From SKLM01 sp041687115 (GTDB taxonomy: Bacteria > Chloroflexota > Anaerolineae > B4-G1), in NCBI GenBank assembly GCA_041687115.1, contig JAWLCP010000067.1, positions 1 to 13,985 of the forward strand: a stretch of DNA of 13,985 nucleotides, given 5' to 3'. Shown piece after piece: positions 6,987 to 13,805 of this stretch. The notes beneath the pieces are model-generated. The model was not told the DNA's origin, made no database searches, and saw only the letters and a program-made list of their open reading frames with translations. Positions within the stretch are counted from its first letter, which is position 1; every line of letters starts with the position of its first letter. Made by a program: the position numbers and the translations under genes.

Positions 6987-8189
6987 CTACCCCTTCCGTT
7001 CGATGATCATCGCACCGCCCAGACCTCCGCCGACGCATGCCGTGGCCAGGCCCAGCGGGACGTCTTGCTTGACCATCTCATAGAGCAGCGTAACCACGAA
7101 ACGGGTTCCGGTGCAGCCCACCGGGTGACCCAATGCGATCGCACCGCCGTTGACGTTCACCTTCTCCCAGTCCAGACCCTGATCCTCCAGCTCCCTCCCC
7201 ACCGCCAGAACCTGCGACGCAAAGGCCTCGTTCAACTCGACCAGGTCCATGTCGGCCAGGGTCAGGCCGGCCCGGTCCAGGGCCATGGGCGCGGCGTACG
7301 CAGGGCCAAGCCCCATGATGTCCGGGGGCACACCGGCATAGGCGTAGCTGCGAACGGTGCACATCGGCTCCACGCCGAGAGCCTCCGCCTTCTCTGCCGA
7401 CATCACCACCACGGCCGCCGCGCCGTCCGAGATGGGGCAGGCGTTGGCCGGGGTGACCGTCCCCCCTTTCAAGAACACGGTGGGGTAGAGGGCGGCCTTC
7501 TGCACCGTCAGCCCCGGGTTGATGCACTCGTCCTCCACAATATCCTCGTGAGCGACCTCCTGGCCCGCCACCCGTTTGACAACCCGAAAGGGCACAATCT
7601 CGTCGCGGAACTTGCCCATTCGTGTGGCGCGGAAAGCCTTCTGATGGCTCTTCACGGCGTATCCGTCCTGCTCCTCCTGGCTGAGGTCGTACATCATCGC
7701 CAGGTTCTCGGCCGTGCGCCCCATGATCTGACCGCAGACGGGATCGGTGAGCCCCTCCCACAGGGTGTCGATAAACGTATCGTGACGCAGTTTGAGCCCC
7801 CAGCGAGCGCCCCGCACCACGTAGGGAGCCGTGGACATGCTCTCCACCCCCCCGCAGAGGAACACGTCCCCGTCGCCGGCCTGAATGGCCTGGTAAGCAC
7901 TGCTGATCGACATCATACCCGATACGCAGTTGCGCTGGAGCGTGTACCCAGGCACGTGCGCAGGGATTCCGGCCATCAACGCTGCTACCCGTCCAATGTT
8001 GGGCGCGTCGCTCTGCTGGCCGATGCAGCCCACGATGACGTCGTCGATACTGTGGGGATCGATGTCCGCCCTCTTCACCGCCTCCTCGAGCACCGTCGCG
8101 GCCAGGTCTTGGGCCGGGATGTCCCGAAACGCCCCCCCGTGCTTTCCGATCGCCGTGCGGCATCCGCTGACGATCACCACTTCCTTCAT
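6987..8189 (-). CDS. Acetyl-CoA acyltransferase (thiolase)
   Basis: Thiolytic cleavage of 3-ketoacyl-CoA to acetyl-CoA plus shortened acyl-CoA, the last step of beta-oxidation (or acetoacetyl-CoA formation in reverse). Full length at 400 aa. The nucleophilic cysteine is C88 (LQRNCVSGMM), the catalytic histidine H355 (ALGHPVGCTGTR) and the acid/base cysteine C385 (TACVGGGLGGA), so all three thiolase signatures are intact. ATG 8189 follows GAGGAGG. The TetR gene ends 56 nt upstream on the same strand, and the small acidic gene begins 12 nt downstream. Whether it is a degradative FadA-type or a biosynthetic acetoacetyl-CoA thiolase cannot be decided from motifs. The neighbouring hydratase, dehydrogenases and ETF favour degradation. 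Confidence 0.95.
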   Translation of the reverse strand: MKEVVIVSGCRTAIGKHGGAFRDIPAQDLAATVLEEAVKRADIDPHSIDDVIVGCIGQQSDAPNIGRVAALMAGIPAHVPGYTLQRNCVSGMMSISSAYQAIQAGDGDVFLCGGVESMSTAPYVVRGARWGLKLRHDTFIDTLWEGLTDPVCGQIMGRTAENLAMMYDLSQEEQDGYAVKSHQKAFRATRMGKFRDEIVPFRVVKRVAGQEVAHEDIVEDECINPGLTVQKAALYPTVFLKGGTVTPANACPISDGAAAVVVMSAEKAEALGVEPMCTVRSYAYAGVPPDIMGLGPAYAAPMALDRAGLTLADMDLVELNEAFASQVLAVGRELEDQGLDWEKVNVNGGAIALGHPVGCTGTRFVVTLLYEMVKQDVPLGLATACVGGGLGGAMIIERKG

Positions 8190-8236
8190 GCTAACCTCCT
8201 CGGATTGATCCGCTTCGATCCCAAGTAACGCGCCTC

Positions 8237-8254
8237 GCTCCCCCCTCAGGGAGC
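8237..8254 (-). other. Short hairpin at the TetR gene stop codon
   Basis: GCTCCC (8237-8242) and GGGAGC (8249-8254) pair with a 6-nt loop that contains the TetR stop codon. It lies between the regulator and thiolase on the shared transcript and lacks a U-run. It may dampen read-through or protect the RNA end; a chance occurrence in GC-rich DNA is possible. Confidence 0.25.
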
Positions 8255-8884
8255 CACTTTCAATCCCTTAATCACCGTATCCACGCTCGATTCGTAGAGC
8301 ACCCGCTCATCGACCCCCACCATCTCCCGCCGCAGCGAATGCTCCATCAACTGGAGCACGCCGTTCAACGCCGCCCAGAAGACACACGCGGCCTTCTCCG
8401 CGTCCACACAGGCGAATACCCCATCCCGCACGCCCCGCTCGACGACCCGCACCGCGAGCGTCAGTCCTTCCAGGCTGGCCTCAAGAATCTCCTCGTAGAG
8501 CTCTGGTGGAACCGCCTCCTGAAATCGCCCGCGGTCCATGGCCATCAAGAACGGGAAGTACCGAGGGTCGCGATCGAAGAAGTCCAGATACGCCAAAGCC
8601 AGGGTCTTCAACTGCTGGTCGGCGGGGAGATCCGTCGCCGTCACGCACGCATGCTCCAGCTCGGAGACGAGCTCCTCGAGCCCCTCCAGAAGCAAATGAG
8701 CAAGGAGGGCCTCCTTGCTCGCGAAGTAGAGATAGACAGTCCCCTTGCTGACCTCAGCTCGCTCGGCGACGCTGTCCACGGTGGCATGGTGAAAGCCGTT
8801 CTCGAAGAACATCTCGCGAGCCGCCTGGAGGATGGATCGCCGGCGCTCTCGCTTCTCCCGTTCGCGACGCGCCCTAGTGCTCAC
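8246..8884 (-). CDS. TetR/AcrR-family transcriptional regulator, probably of the beta-oxidation genes
   Basis: A 212-aa TetR-type repressor. The N-terminal helix-turn-helix is clear: RSILQAAREMFFENGF, then VDSVAERAEVSKGTVYLYFASKEALLAHLL. The remainder is an all-helical ligand domain (YLDFFDRDPRYFPFLMAM, FWAALNGVLQLMEHSL) of the kind seen in fatty-acid and drug-responsive members. I choose GTG 8884, which has AGAGGGGG just upstream and leaves the promoter and both operator-like palindromes outside the gene. An alternative TTG at 8905 lies inside one palindrome and would leave only about 17 nt of leader. The gene directly precedes thiolase on the same strand, so regulator and catabolic genes may share a transcript and be jointly repressed. 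The acyl-CoA ligand is inferred from context only. Confidence 0.9.
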   Translation of the reverse strand: MSTRARREREKRERRRSILQAAREMFFENGFHHATVDSVAERAEVSKGTVYLYFASKEALLAHLLLEGLEELVSELEHACVTATDLPADQQLKTLALAYLDFFDRDPRYFPFLMAMDRGRFQEAVPPELYEEILEASLEGLTLAVRVVERGVRDGVFACVDAEKAACVFWAALNGVLQLMEHSLRREMVGVDERVLYESSVDTVIKGLKVAP

Positions 8885-8898
8885 ACTCGCGCCCCCTC

Positions 8899-8911
8899 TA
8901 ACCAACGGTCA
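8899..8911. promoter_or_regulatory. Second operator-like palindrome upstream of the TetR gene
   Basis: TAACCAACGGTCA is an inverted repeat with one mismatch (TGACC...GGTTA on the minus strand). Its centre is 18 bp from the centre of the perfect palindrome at 8917-8929. Two such sites at this spacing suit two repressor dimers. It lies between the predicted transcription start and the GTG start codon. Confidence 0.5.
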
Positions 8912-8916
8912 GTAAG

Positions 8917-8929
8917 TGACTAATAGTCA
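8917..8929. promoter_or_regulatory. Perfect operator-like palindrome TGACTAATAGTCA overlapping the TetR promoter
   Basis: Six-base perfect arms around one central base. It begins at the last base of the -10 hexamer and covers the predicted transcription start, so a bound dimer would block initiation. TGAC/GTCA half-sites are common in TetR-family operators. It is the natural candidate for autoregulation by the adjacent gene. Confidence 0.65.
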
Positions 8930-8957
8930 GTATATCATAACAGAGAGCGGCTGTCAA
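8929..8957 (-). promoter_or_regulatory. Near-consensus sigma-70-type promoter for the TetR/beta-oxidation operon
   Basis: On the minus strand, TTGACA (8952-8957, perfect -35) and TATACT (8929-8934, one mismatch to TATAAT) are exactly 17 bp apart (8935-8951). The -35 box lies inside the 3' end of recQ, so this promoter separates the catabolic operon from the upstream recQ operon. Predicted start is near 8922, giving a leader of about 38 nt to GTG 8884. Confidence 0.8.
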
Positions 8958-11880
8958 CGATCTCATCCAGCGCGGCCTTCCCCTTCGCCGTCAGATCGAG
9001 GACGACGCCACCATGGTCCAATCGGCGCGGTCGTAGAAGCCCTCCCCCTTCCAGCCGTTCGATCATCCCCTTGACCGCTGTCGCGGAACGGAAGGCCAAG
9101 GCGGCGAACTCGGCCTGGTCCAGGGCCTTCGCGTGAAGGGAGTGCCCTCCGTGCCGTGCCTTCCGTTCCCCACGCAGGATGCGCACCAGCGTACGACGCC
9201 CCCAGCCCCACGGCGCATTCGCCACGCAGCGCAGAATGGTCAGCAGCTGCGTCTCCTCGTCCGGAAGGCCGGGATCCGGAGCGGGCGGGATATCCACGCA
9301 GTTGTCGCAGGCGTCGCAGCGCTCGATGACGCGGCCTCCCAGGTAGGCGTTGAGGTGACCGTGACGGCAGCGACCGCTCCTGGCGTACGCGGCGATCTCG
9401 TCCACGCGCTGGATCTGCACCGCCCGATGTCGTTCGAGATGCAGCTGGATCCGTTCCGCGACGTCTGCCGGCGCTGGGAGCAGACGGAGCAGCAGATCGC
9501 GCCCCGCCGGCCGGTACATCAGCCAGCCGGCGTCCTCCCAGGCCAGCACCCTGTTCTCGATCTCACCCAGCGGGATCCCGGCCCTGGCCCCCACCTCCGC
9601 CAGGTCCAGCGTCAGCCACTGATGGGGCCGCAGACGAGCGGCCCGCCGGAAGGCCTCCAGTTCATCCGGCCGGGCCCCGTCGCCACACTCGGCGGCCAGA
9701 CACACCAGGGCTGCCCGAGGCAGATCGGGCCCCCGCCGGAGCAGCCCTACCTCCTCAAGGACGCTGACCGCCACCCGCATGCGGGTGTCGTCAACCCGCA
9801 GATCGCGCTCCAGGTCGGCCATGACGATCCGCCCCGCCGATCTCCCATCCAGGTGCCCCTTCACCGCGCCATACACCTCGCGCAGGAACTCCAGCGACAG
9901 CTCATCCTGCCGGGCTCGGCGGGTCAGCAAGCTTCGATCGTGGCCCGAGACCATCAGCACGCACCGTGCCGGAAGCCCATCGCGGCCGGCCCGCCCGGCC
10001 TCCTGATAGTATGCCTCCAGCGATGCGGGCGGGAAGAAGTGGACGATGAAACGGATGTCCGGCTTGTCGATCCCCATGCCAAACGCGATGGTGGCCACCA
10101 CCACGCGGGTCCGCCCGGCCATGAAGTCGTCCTGAACCCGGTGGCGCTCGGCGATGCCGGCGTGGTAGTGCGCCGCGTTCACCCCGTGCTGTCGCAGCAG
10201 GGCGGCCAGCTCCTCACAGCGGATGCGGGTGTCCGCGTAGACGATTCCGCTGCCCCTCTCCGCCAGGCACAGGGCCAGCAGATTCCGCAGCTTCTCGTCG
10301 GTATTTGCCGCGGGCAGAACCTCCAGCTGCAGATTCGGCCGCGTCAGGTCACCGGCGATGACGCGAGGTTCATGGGCCGTCTCCCCTGGACGCCCCAGGC
10401 GCTCAAGGATGTCCCGTCTCACGCGGAGCGGGGCCGTGGCTGTCATCGCCACGAGCGGAGGATCCCCCAGATCCTTCCGCACCTGCCCGATGATCAGGTA
10501 GTCGGGTCGGAAATCGTGACCCCACATACTGACGCAGTGGGCCTCGTCGATCACCAGCCGCTCCACCCCCGCACGGCGCAGCGCGTGGAGGAAGGGCGGC
10601 TGGCGCAGCCGCTCCGGCGCGGCGTAGACGAGCCGGTACGCCCCCTCCGCCGTGCGCTCCACACGGCGTCGCAGCTCGTCGCCGTCGAGGGTGCTGTTGA
10701 TCGTCGTGGCGCGCTGCCGGACGCTCTGGGGCAGCGAGTCGACCTGATCCTTCATCAGGGCAATGAGCGGAGAGATCACCAGCGTGGTGCCCGGCTGTCC
10801 TCGAGGCGCGACGCCGTCAAGCCCTCCGTCTCCACCCATGAGCAAAGCCTCCATGGCCGGAAGCTGGTAGCAGAGCGACTTACCCCCGCCCGTGGGCAGA
10901 ATGGTGAGCACATCCTCCCCGCGCATCACGCACGCCATGGTCTCCAATTGCCCAGGCAGGAGCGATTCAAAACCAAACAGTCGCTCGACGGCGCTCGTGA
11001 TATCACGCCGCTCCGCGTCGGAGACGGGGACTGCGTCGTACGACGGCAGCTCTTCCACCGGCCTGCGGCGGACCGGGCCCTCTCGCCCATCGGACGTACC
11101 TCTCGACGCCGGTCGGCGTCCCCGCCTGGTCGGTCTCGATTCGGACGCCGGGCGCGGCCACTCCTTCCGCGAGAACCGTTCGCGCAGGTCGGCCACCTCC
11201 TCGGCATGGCGGCGAGCCAGGGCGGTCTCCATCTCGGCCACCCGGGTGGTCTCGCCGCTGGCCTGGAAGTAGTCCCGCAGATCCCGCAGGTAAGCCACCG
11301 ATAGAGGGTTCCCCTCCTCCGCCAGCCCAAGCAGCTGCACCGCGTAGCCGCTGGCGGTCACGAGGTCACCGCGTGCGGAATAGACGTGTACCATCCCTCG
11401 CAGGTAGGCACGGCTATTGGGGTAGAGATCGTGCAGGTGCCGGTAGGCCGACAGGGCCGCCTCCTCGTCGCCACAGGCAAACTCTACCTCGCCCAGCAGA
11501 CTCCAGGCCATCGAGCTCTCCGCTCGCTCGGCGAGTATGGTCTGTGCGGTCTGTCGCGCCGACGCCGCGTCACCTCCTGCCAGGTGGATACGCGCCAGCA
11601 GCGCCCGGGCGACCGATGACTGCGCTTGCCGCAGACGCTGCTCCATCACCGGCAAAGCCTGGTCCGCCCGCCCCTCGGCCACGAAGGCTCGCGCCCGCAG
11701 GTCGCGCAGCGACACGTGGGTCGGGTTGAGGGGAATGAGAACGTCCAGACAGGCGTGGAGCGCGTCGAACCGCTCCCAGCGCAGGAGGAAGTTGAGCAAC
11801 CGGCTGCGGTCACCGCCCGTCACGTAAGGAATCTGCTCCAGCGTCAGACCCAATGAGCCCAGCACGGCCTCCCCCCTCAC
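8935..11880 (-). CDS. RecQ-family ATP-dependent DNA helicase with N-terminal TPR region
   Basis: 3'-5' DNA helicase, unusually long (981 aa; E. coli RecQ is about 610). Residues about 30-225 form TPR-like helical repeats (for example AWSLLGEVEFACGDEEAALS), likely a protein-binding arm. An Arg/Pro/Ser-rich linker follows (about 235-280). The RecQ core has motif 0 Q311, Walker A LPTGGGKSLCYQLPA (328-342), DEAH 445-448, MTATAP 479-484 and QEAGRAGRDG (626-635). About 200 residues, partly winged-helix-like, separate motif VI from the zinc site, far more than in E. coli. The zinc cysteines C838, C855, C858 and C861 match E. coli spacing. An RQC-like winged helix fills about 870-975. The annotated start is GTG 11880, preceded by GAGAGGG; GTG 11865 is a close alternative. 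It begins 1 nt after the DuOB stop, inside a dispersed repeat. Confidence 0.93.
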   Translation of the reverse strand: MRGEAVLGSLGLTLEQIPYVTGGDRSRLLNFLLRWERFDALHACLDVLIPLNPTHVSLRDLRARAFVAEGRADQALPVMEQRLRQAQSSVARALLARIHLAGGDAASARQTAQTILAERAESSMAWSLLGEVEFACGDEEAALSAYRHLHDLYPNSRAYLRGMVHVYSARGDLVTASGYAVQLLGLAEEGNPLSVAYLRDLRDYFQASGETTRVAEMETALARRHAEEVADLRERFSRKEWPRPASESRPTRRGRRPASRGTSDGREGPVRRRPVEELPSYDAVPVSDAERRDITSAVERLFGFESLLPGQLETMACVMRGEDVLTILPTGGGKSLCYQLPAMEALLMGGDGGLDGVAPRGQPGTTLVISPLIALMKDQVDSLPQSVRQRATTINSTLDGDELRRRVERTAEGAYRLVYAAPERLRQPPFLHALRRAGVERLVIDEAHCVSMWGHDFRPDYLIIGQVRKDLGDPPLVAMTATAPLRVRRDILERLGRPGETAHEPRVIAGDLTRPNLQLEVLPAANTDEKLRNLLALCLAERGSGIVYADTRIRCEELAALLRQHGVNAAHYHAGIAERHRVQDDFMAGRTRVVVATIAFGMGIDKPDIRFIVHFFPPASLEAYYQEAGRAGRDGLPARCVLMVSGHDRSLLTRRARQDELSLEFLREVYGAVKGHLDGRSAGRIVMADLERDLRVDDTRMRVAVSVLEEVGLLRRGPDLPRAALVCLAAECGDGARPDELEAFRRAARLRPHQWLTLDLAEVGARAGIPLGEIENRVLAWEDAGWLMYRPAGRDLLLRLLPAPADVAERIQLHLERHRAVQIQRVDEIAAYARSGRCRHGHLNAYLGGRVIERCDACDNCVDIPPAPDPGLPDEETQLLTILRCVANAPWGWGRRTLVRILRGERKARHGGHSLHAKALDQAEFAALAFRSATAVKGMIERLEGGGLLRPRRLDHGGVVLDLTAKGKAALDEIVDSRSLL

Positions 11881-11909
11881 CCTAGCCCTCTCCCCAGCCG
11901 GGAGAGGGG
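11871..11909. repeat. Dispersed GC-rich palindromic repeat (CCCTCACCCTAgCCCTCTCCC type) spanning the DuOB/recQ junction
   Basis: CCCTCTCCC (11886-11894) and GGGAGAGGG (11900-11908) form a perfect 9-bp stem with loop CAGCC, preceded by CCCTCACCCTAG. This is recognisably the widespread intergenic repeat that reads CCCTCACCC(T/C)AACCCTCTCCC in many GC-rich bacteria (recognised from memory). Here it is not merely intergenic: on the minus strand it encodes the last residues and stop of the DuOB protein and supplies the GTG used as the recQ start. Confidence 0.75.
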
Positions 11910-12631
11910 ATACCGTTCAGCAGAGAGGAAACGACGTAGTCCGGCACGACATGAACCCCCACCACCAGAGGCCAGTACTCCCCCTGCCAGCTGCGGCTGA
12001 GCCCCACAGTCAGGTAGAGCGCGTCGGCGCTCAATCGCGCCAACAGCGCGTCGTGGTCCAGCGCCAGAAATCCCCCCTCTCCCAGCCAGGACCGCCCCAG
12101 GGCGCGCCACTTCAGGTCCGTCACCGCCACGCCCCTTCGACCGGTCGCCCGCGGATGATTGGCGTCGCCCGTCAGGACGAAGCCCATCCGCGTCTCGTAC
12201 TTGCCCGAGTAGGCATCGAGGGAGAACTGCGCCCACACCTCCTCCGGCTCCACCAGGCAGAGAGAGCGAGAGTGGTGGACGAGCACGTCCTCTGGCGCCT
12301 GGTCGAGGTAACGAGGGAAGAACGCTGCTCGCTTCTCCCCCTCCAGACGTCGCAGGAGGCGCGGACGGTGGTGGACGAAGTCGGTGAGCCAGTCCTCGAC
12401 GTGGGGCGGATCGGGCCGCGGCTCGATCAGGCTCAACTCGACCACGTCGCAGCACTCCACCGATCGGCCGTCGGCGTACGTCATGTCGCCGGGCTGGACC
12501 GTGTCGAAGTCCCGCACCGGCCGCACCCAGCACAGACCCGTCACCGGATCGAGTTCGAGGGTCAGACCGGCTGTACAGATGCCGCTGCGCATCCTCGTCA
12601 TGGCCAGGATCAGGACCTCTTGAGGCGGCAT
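11882..12631 (-). CDS. Probable dual OB-fold (DuOB) domain protein
   Basis: 249 residues with no transmembrane or signal segments. I recognise it as resembling the dual OB-containing domain family from VLILAMTRMRSGICTAGLTL near the start and CDVVELSLIEPRPDPPHVEDWL near 74-95; this is recall, not a search. OB folds usually bind single-stranded nucleic acid or form oligomer interfaces, so a DNA-binding partner for RecQ is plausible. ATG 12631 is chosen because GGAGG lies about 9 nt upstream; an in-frame extension to 12685 has a non-conserved-looking N-terminus. The C-terminal tail (IPSPGWGEG) comes from a dispersed repeat and is probably not ancestral. The recQ start lies 1 nt downstream, implying translational coupling. 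An 88-nt spacer separates it from the DUF488 gene upstream. Confidence 0.75.
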   Translation of the reverse strand: MPPQEVLILAMTRMRSGICTAGLTLELDPVTGLCWVRPVRDFDTVQPGDMTYADGRSVECCDVVELSLIEPRPDPPHVEDWLTDFVHHRPRLLRRLEGEKRAAFFPRYLDQAPEDVLVHHSRSLCLVEPEEVWAQFSLDAYSGKYETRMGFVLTGDANHPRATGRRGVAVTDLKWRALGRSWLGEGGFLALDHDALLARLSADALYLTVGLSRSWQGEYWPLVVGVHVVPDYVVSSLLNGIPSPGWGEG

Positions 12632-12719
12632 GGGTGATTTCCTCCGGTAACTTGCGCTGTAGCCGCTGCCTGGCAGCCACCCCATCCGCTTATCCGCTGC
12701 TCACCCGCGGCCGCCCTCC

Positions 12720-13160
12720 CTACAAGTGGACCAGGACCAATCCCGAAAACCGCTCCACCCAATACTCCGCCACCAGCCGTCTGTGACACCGCTCCGCCGT
12801 CGGCTCAGCGCAGAGAAGGCACGGCGCACGATAGCGAGCCAGAATCTCGCGGCCCACCTCCTCGGCCGACCGTTCCTTCAGGAGTGCGATGAAGCGGGCC
12901 TCGTACGCAGTCCAGTCCGCGCCATCGCGATACGCATCCAGAATCTCCGGCGTAGGAGCCAGCTCGGGACGATGCTCATAGGCGACGTCGAACCCCTCGC
13001 GCAGCAGAAAATCCAGCGTGTCTTTCTTGGTGTAGCTGAGTAGATGAGAGGTATTGCGCAGACGGACGTCGATGACCGCGTCCACCCCGGCATCGCGCAA
13101 CTGGTTGATGAACGTAGAGAGCGGTTTCCGCTGGGTGCCGATGGTGTATAAGGCATGCAT
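12720..13160 (-). CDS. DUF488 family protein (YTIGTQ subtype)
   Basis: 146 residues, full length for DUF488, a cysteine-based family related to the rhodanese/phosphatase fold. Seen: ALYTIGTQRKPLSTFINQL at the N-terminus, VIDVRLRNTSHLLSYTKKD near 29-47, and the conserved C-terminal motif CLLCAEPTAERCHRRLV with C117 and C125-H126-R127. No enzymatic reaction is established for the family; processing of sugar or phosphate groups on nucleic-acid ends has been proposed. The start ATG 13160 has GAGAGG about 8 nt upstream. It lies 109 nt after the other DUF488 gene and upstream of the DuOB and recQ genes on the same strand. The two DUF488 proteins differ strongly in the DVR loop region, so they probably have separate substrates or roles. 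Confidence 0.9.
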   Translation of the reverse strand: MHALYTIGTQRKPLSTFINQLRDAGVDAVIDVRLRNTSHLLSYTKKDTLDFLLREGFDVAYEHRPELAPTPEILDAYRDGADWTAYEARFIALLKERSAEEVGREILARYRAPCLLCAEPTAERCHRRLVAEYWVERFSGLVLVHL

Positions 13161-13187
13161 GAAGGGTACCTCTCGACAGAAAAGCCC

Positions 13188-13196
13188 AAGATAGCA
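13188..13196 (-). promoter_or_regulatory. Weak extended -10 candidate upstream of the second DUF488 gene
   Basis: On the minus strand TGCTATCTT reads as TGn plus a -10-like TATCTT, about 28 nt upstream of ATG 13160. No good -35 is seen. It could give the DUF488-DuOB-recQ genes an internal start. Confidence 0.25.
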
Positions 13197-13269
13197 GGGG
13201 GATCGCGCGGTCTGGCCGCCCCCGTGCCACTATCGATCTGCGGCCGTCTCCTCGTGCCTCTGTCTGTCC

Positions 13270-13764
13270 CTAGAAAAGAGAGAGCTGCTCGGGGATCCGT
13301 TCCCCATTGACCGTCTGACCGTCAGGTTTGATGTGGAGCACGTCGATGCCGCGCTTCAGCAGCGTCTGAGTAATGAGCAGGTGGCGATGACATTGCCGGT
13401 AGTCCCCCTCACCGCACATGACGGCAGCGTGCTCGGTGCGGGCCATGTCGAGCAGTTCCTCGATGCCACGCTGATAATCATCCGTCTGCTCCAGCCGCCC
13501 GTAGTCAGGGCCTCCCGCCGTGTAGAGGTCCGGATCGGACGGTCGGCCACCCAGCGAGTCGCCCATGAACCGATAGGCGATCCCGGCCTCCGTCAGACCC
13601 TGCTCCAGCGTCTCGCGGTTGAATTGGGGCGCCCACTGGCTGTAGGGCTGGCTGCGCACGTCGACCACCAGGGTGATGTCGTGCTGGCGCAGCAGATCGA
13701 TGAAGCCCGCCGTGGTATGGTCACTGTGACCAACGGTGTGTATCGACAACGTGTGAGGCATCAT
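13270..13764 (-). CDS. DUF488 family protein (TVGHS subtype) with C-terminal clamp-binding-like motif
   Basis: 164 residues. Classical DUF488 features: IHTVGHSDHTTAGFIDLLRQ at 8-27, VVDVRSQPYSQWAPQFN at 33-49, GIAYRFMGDSLGGRP near 61-75, and the active-site region VMCGEGDYRQCHRHLL with C117 and C125-H126-R127. The last five residues are QLSLF, matching the bacterial sliding-clamp-binding consensus. The frame is open to 13977, but the longer form is rejected. A promoter (13806-13834) lies downstream of that start, and the extension would overlap the divergent gene. ATG 13764 (or the adjacent ATG 13761) matches the family N-terminus, though the ribosome site is weak. It is the first gene of the minus-strand operon that includes DuOB and recQ. 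Confidence 0.92.
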   Translation of the reverse strand: MMPHTLSIHTVGHSDHTTAGFIDLLRQHDITLVVDVRSQPYSQWAPQFNRETLEQGLTEAGIAYRFMGDSLGGRPSDPDLYTAGGPDYGRLEQTDDYQRGIEELLDMARTEHAAVMCGEGDYRQCHRHLLITQTLLKRGIDVLHIKPDGQTVNGERIPEQLSLF

Positions 13765-13805
13765 GGCTTGCCGTGGTCTCTCGAAACCTCGTAGATCGAA
13801 GCCTG

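Noticed and set aside
5291..7006. Long plus-strand open frame (571 codons) opposite the dehydrogenase and small gene
   Set aside because: Antisense shadow of well-conserved genes, with no ribosome site or domain.
8885..8905. TTG start for the TetR regulator
   Set aside because: The codon lies inside an operator-like palindrome, and GTG 8884 has a better ribosome site and leader length.
9772..9787. 16-bp perfect palindrome CACCCGCATGCGGGTG
   Set aside because: It lies within recQ coding sequence (DTRMRV) with no regulatory context; it could be chance in GC-rich DNA.
9133..11304. Long plus-strand open frame (723 codons) opposite recQ
   Set aside because: It is antisense to a helicase with intact motifs. 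Its translation is rich in Arg, Pro and His with no recognisable domain, as expected for a shadow frame in GC-rich DNA.
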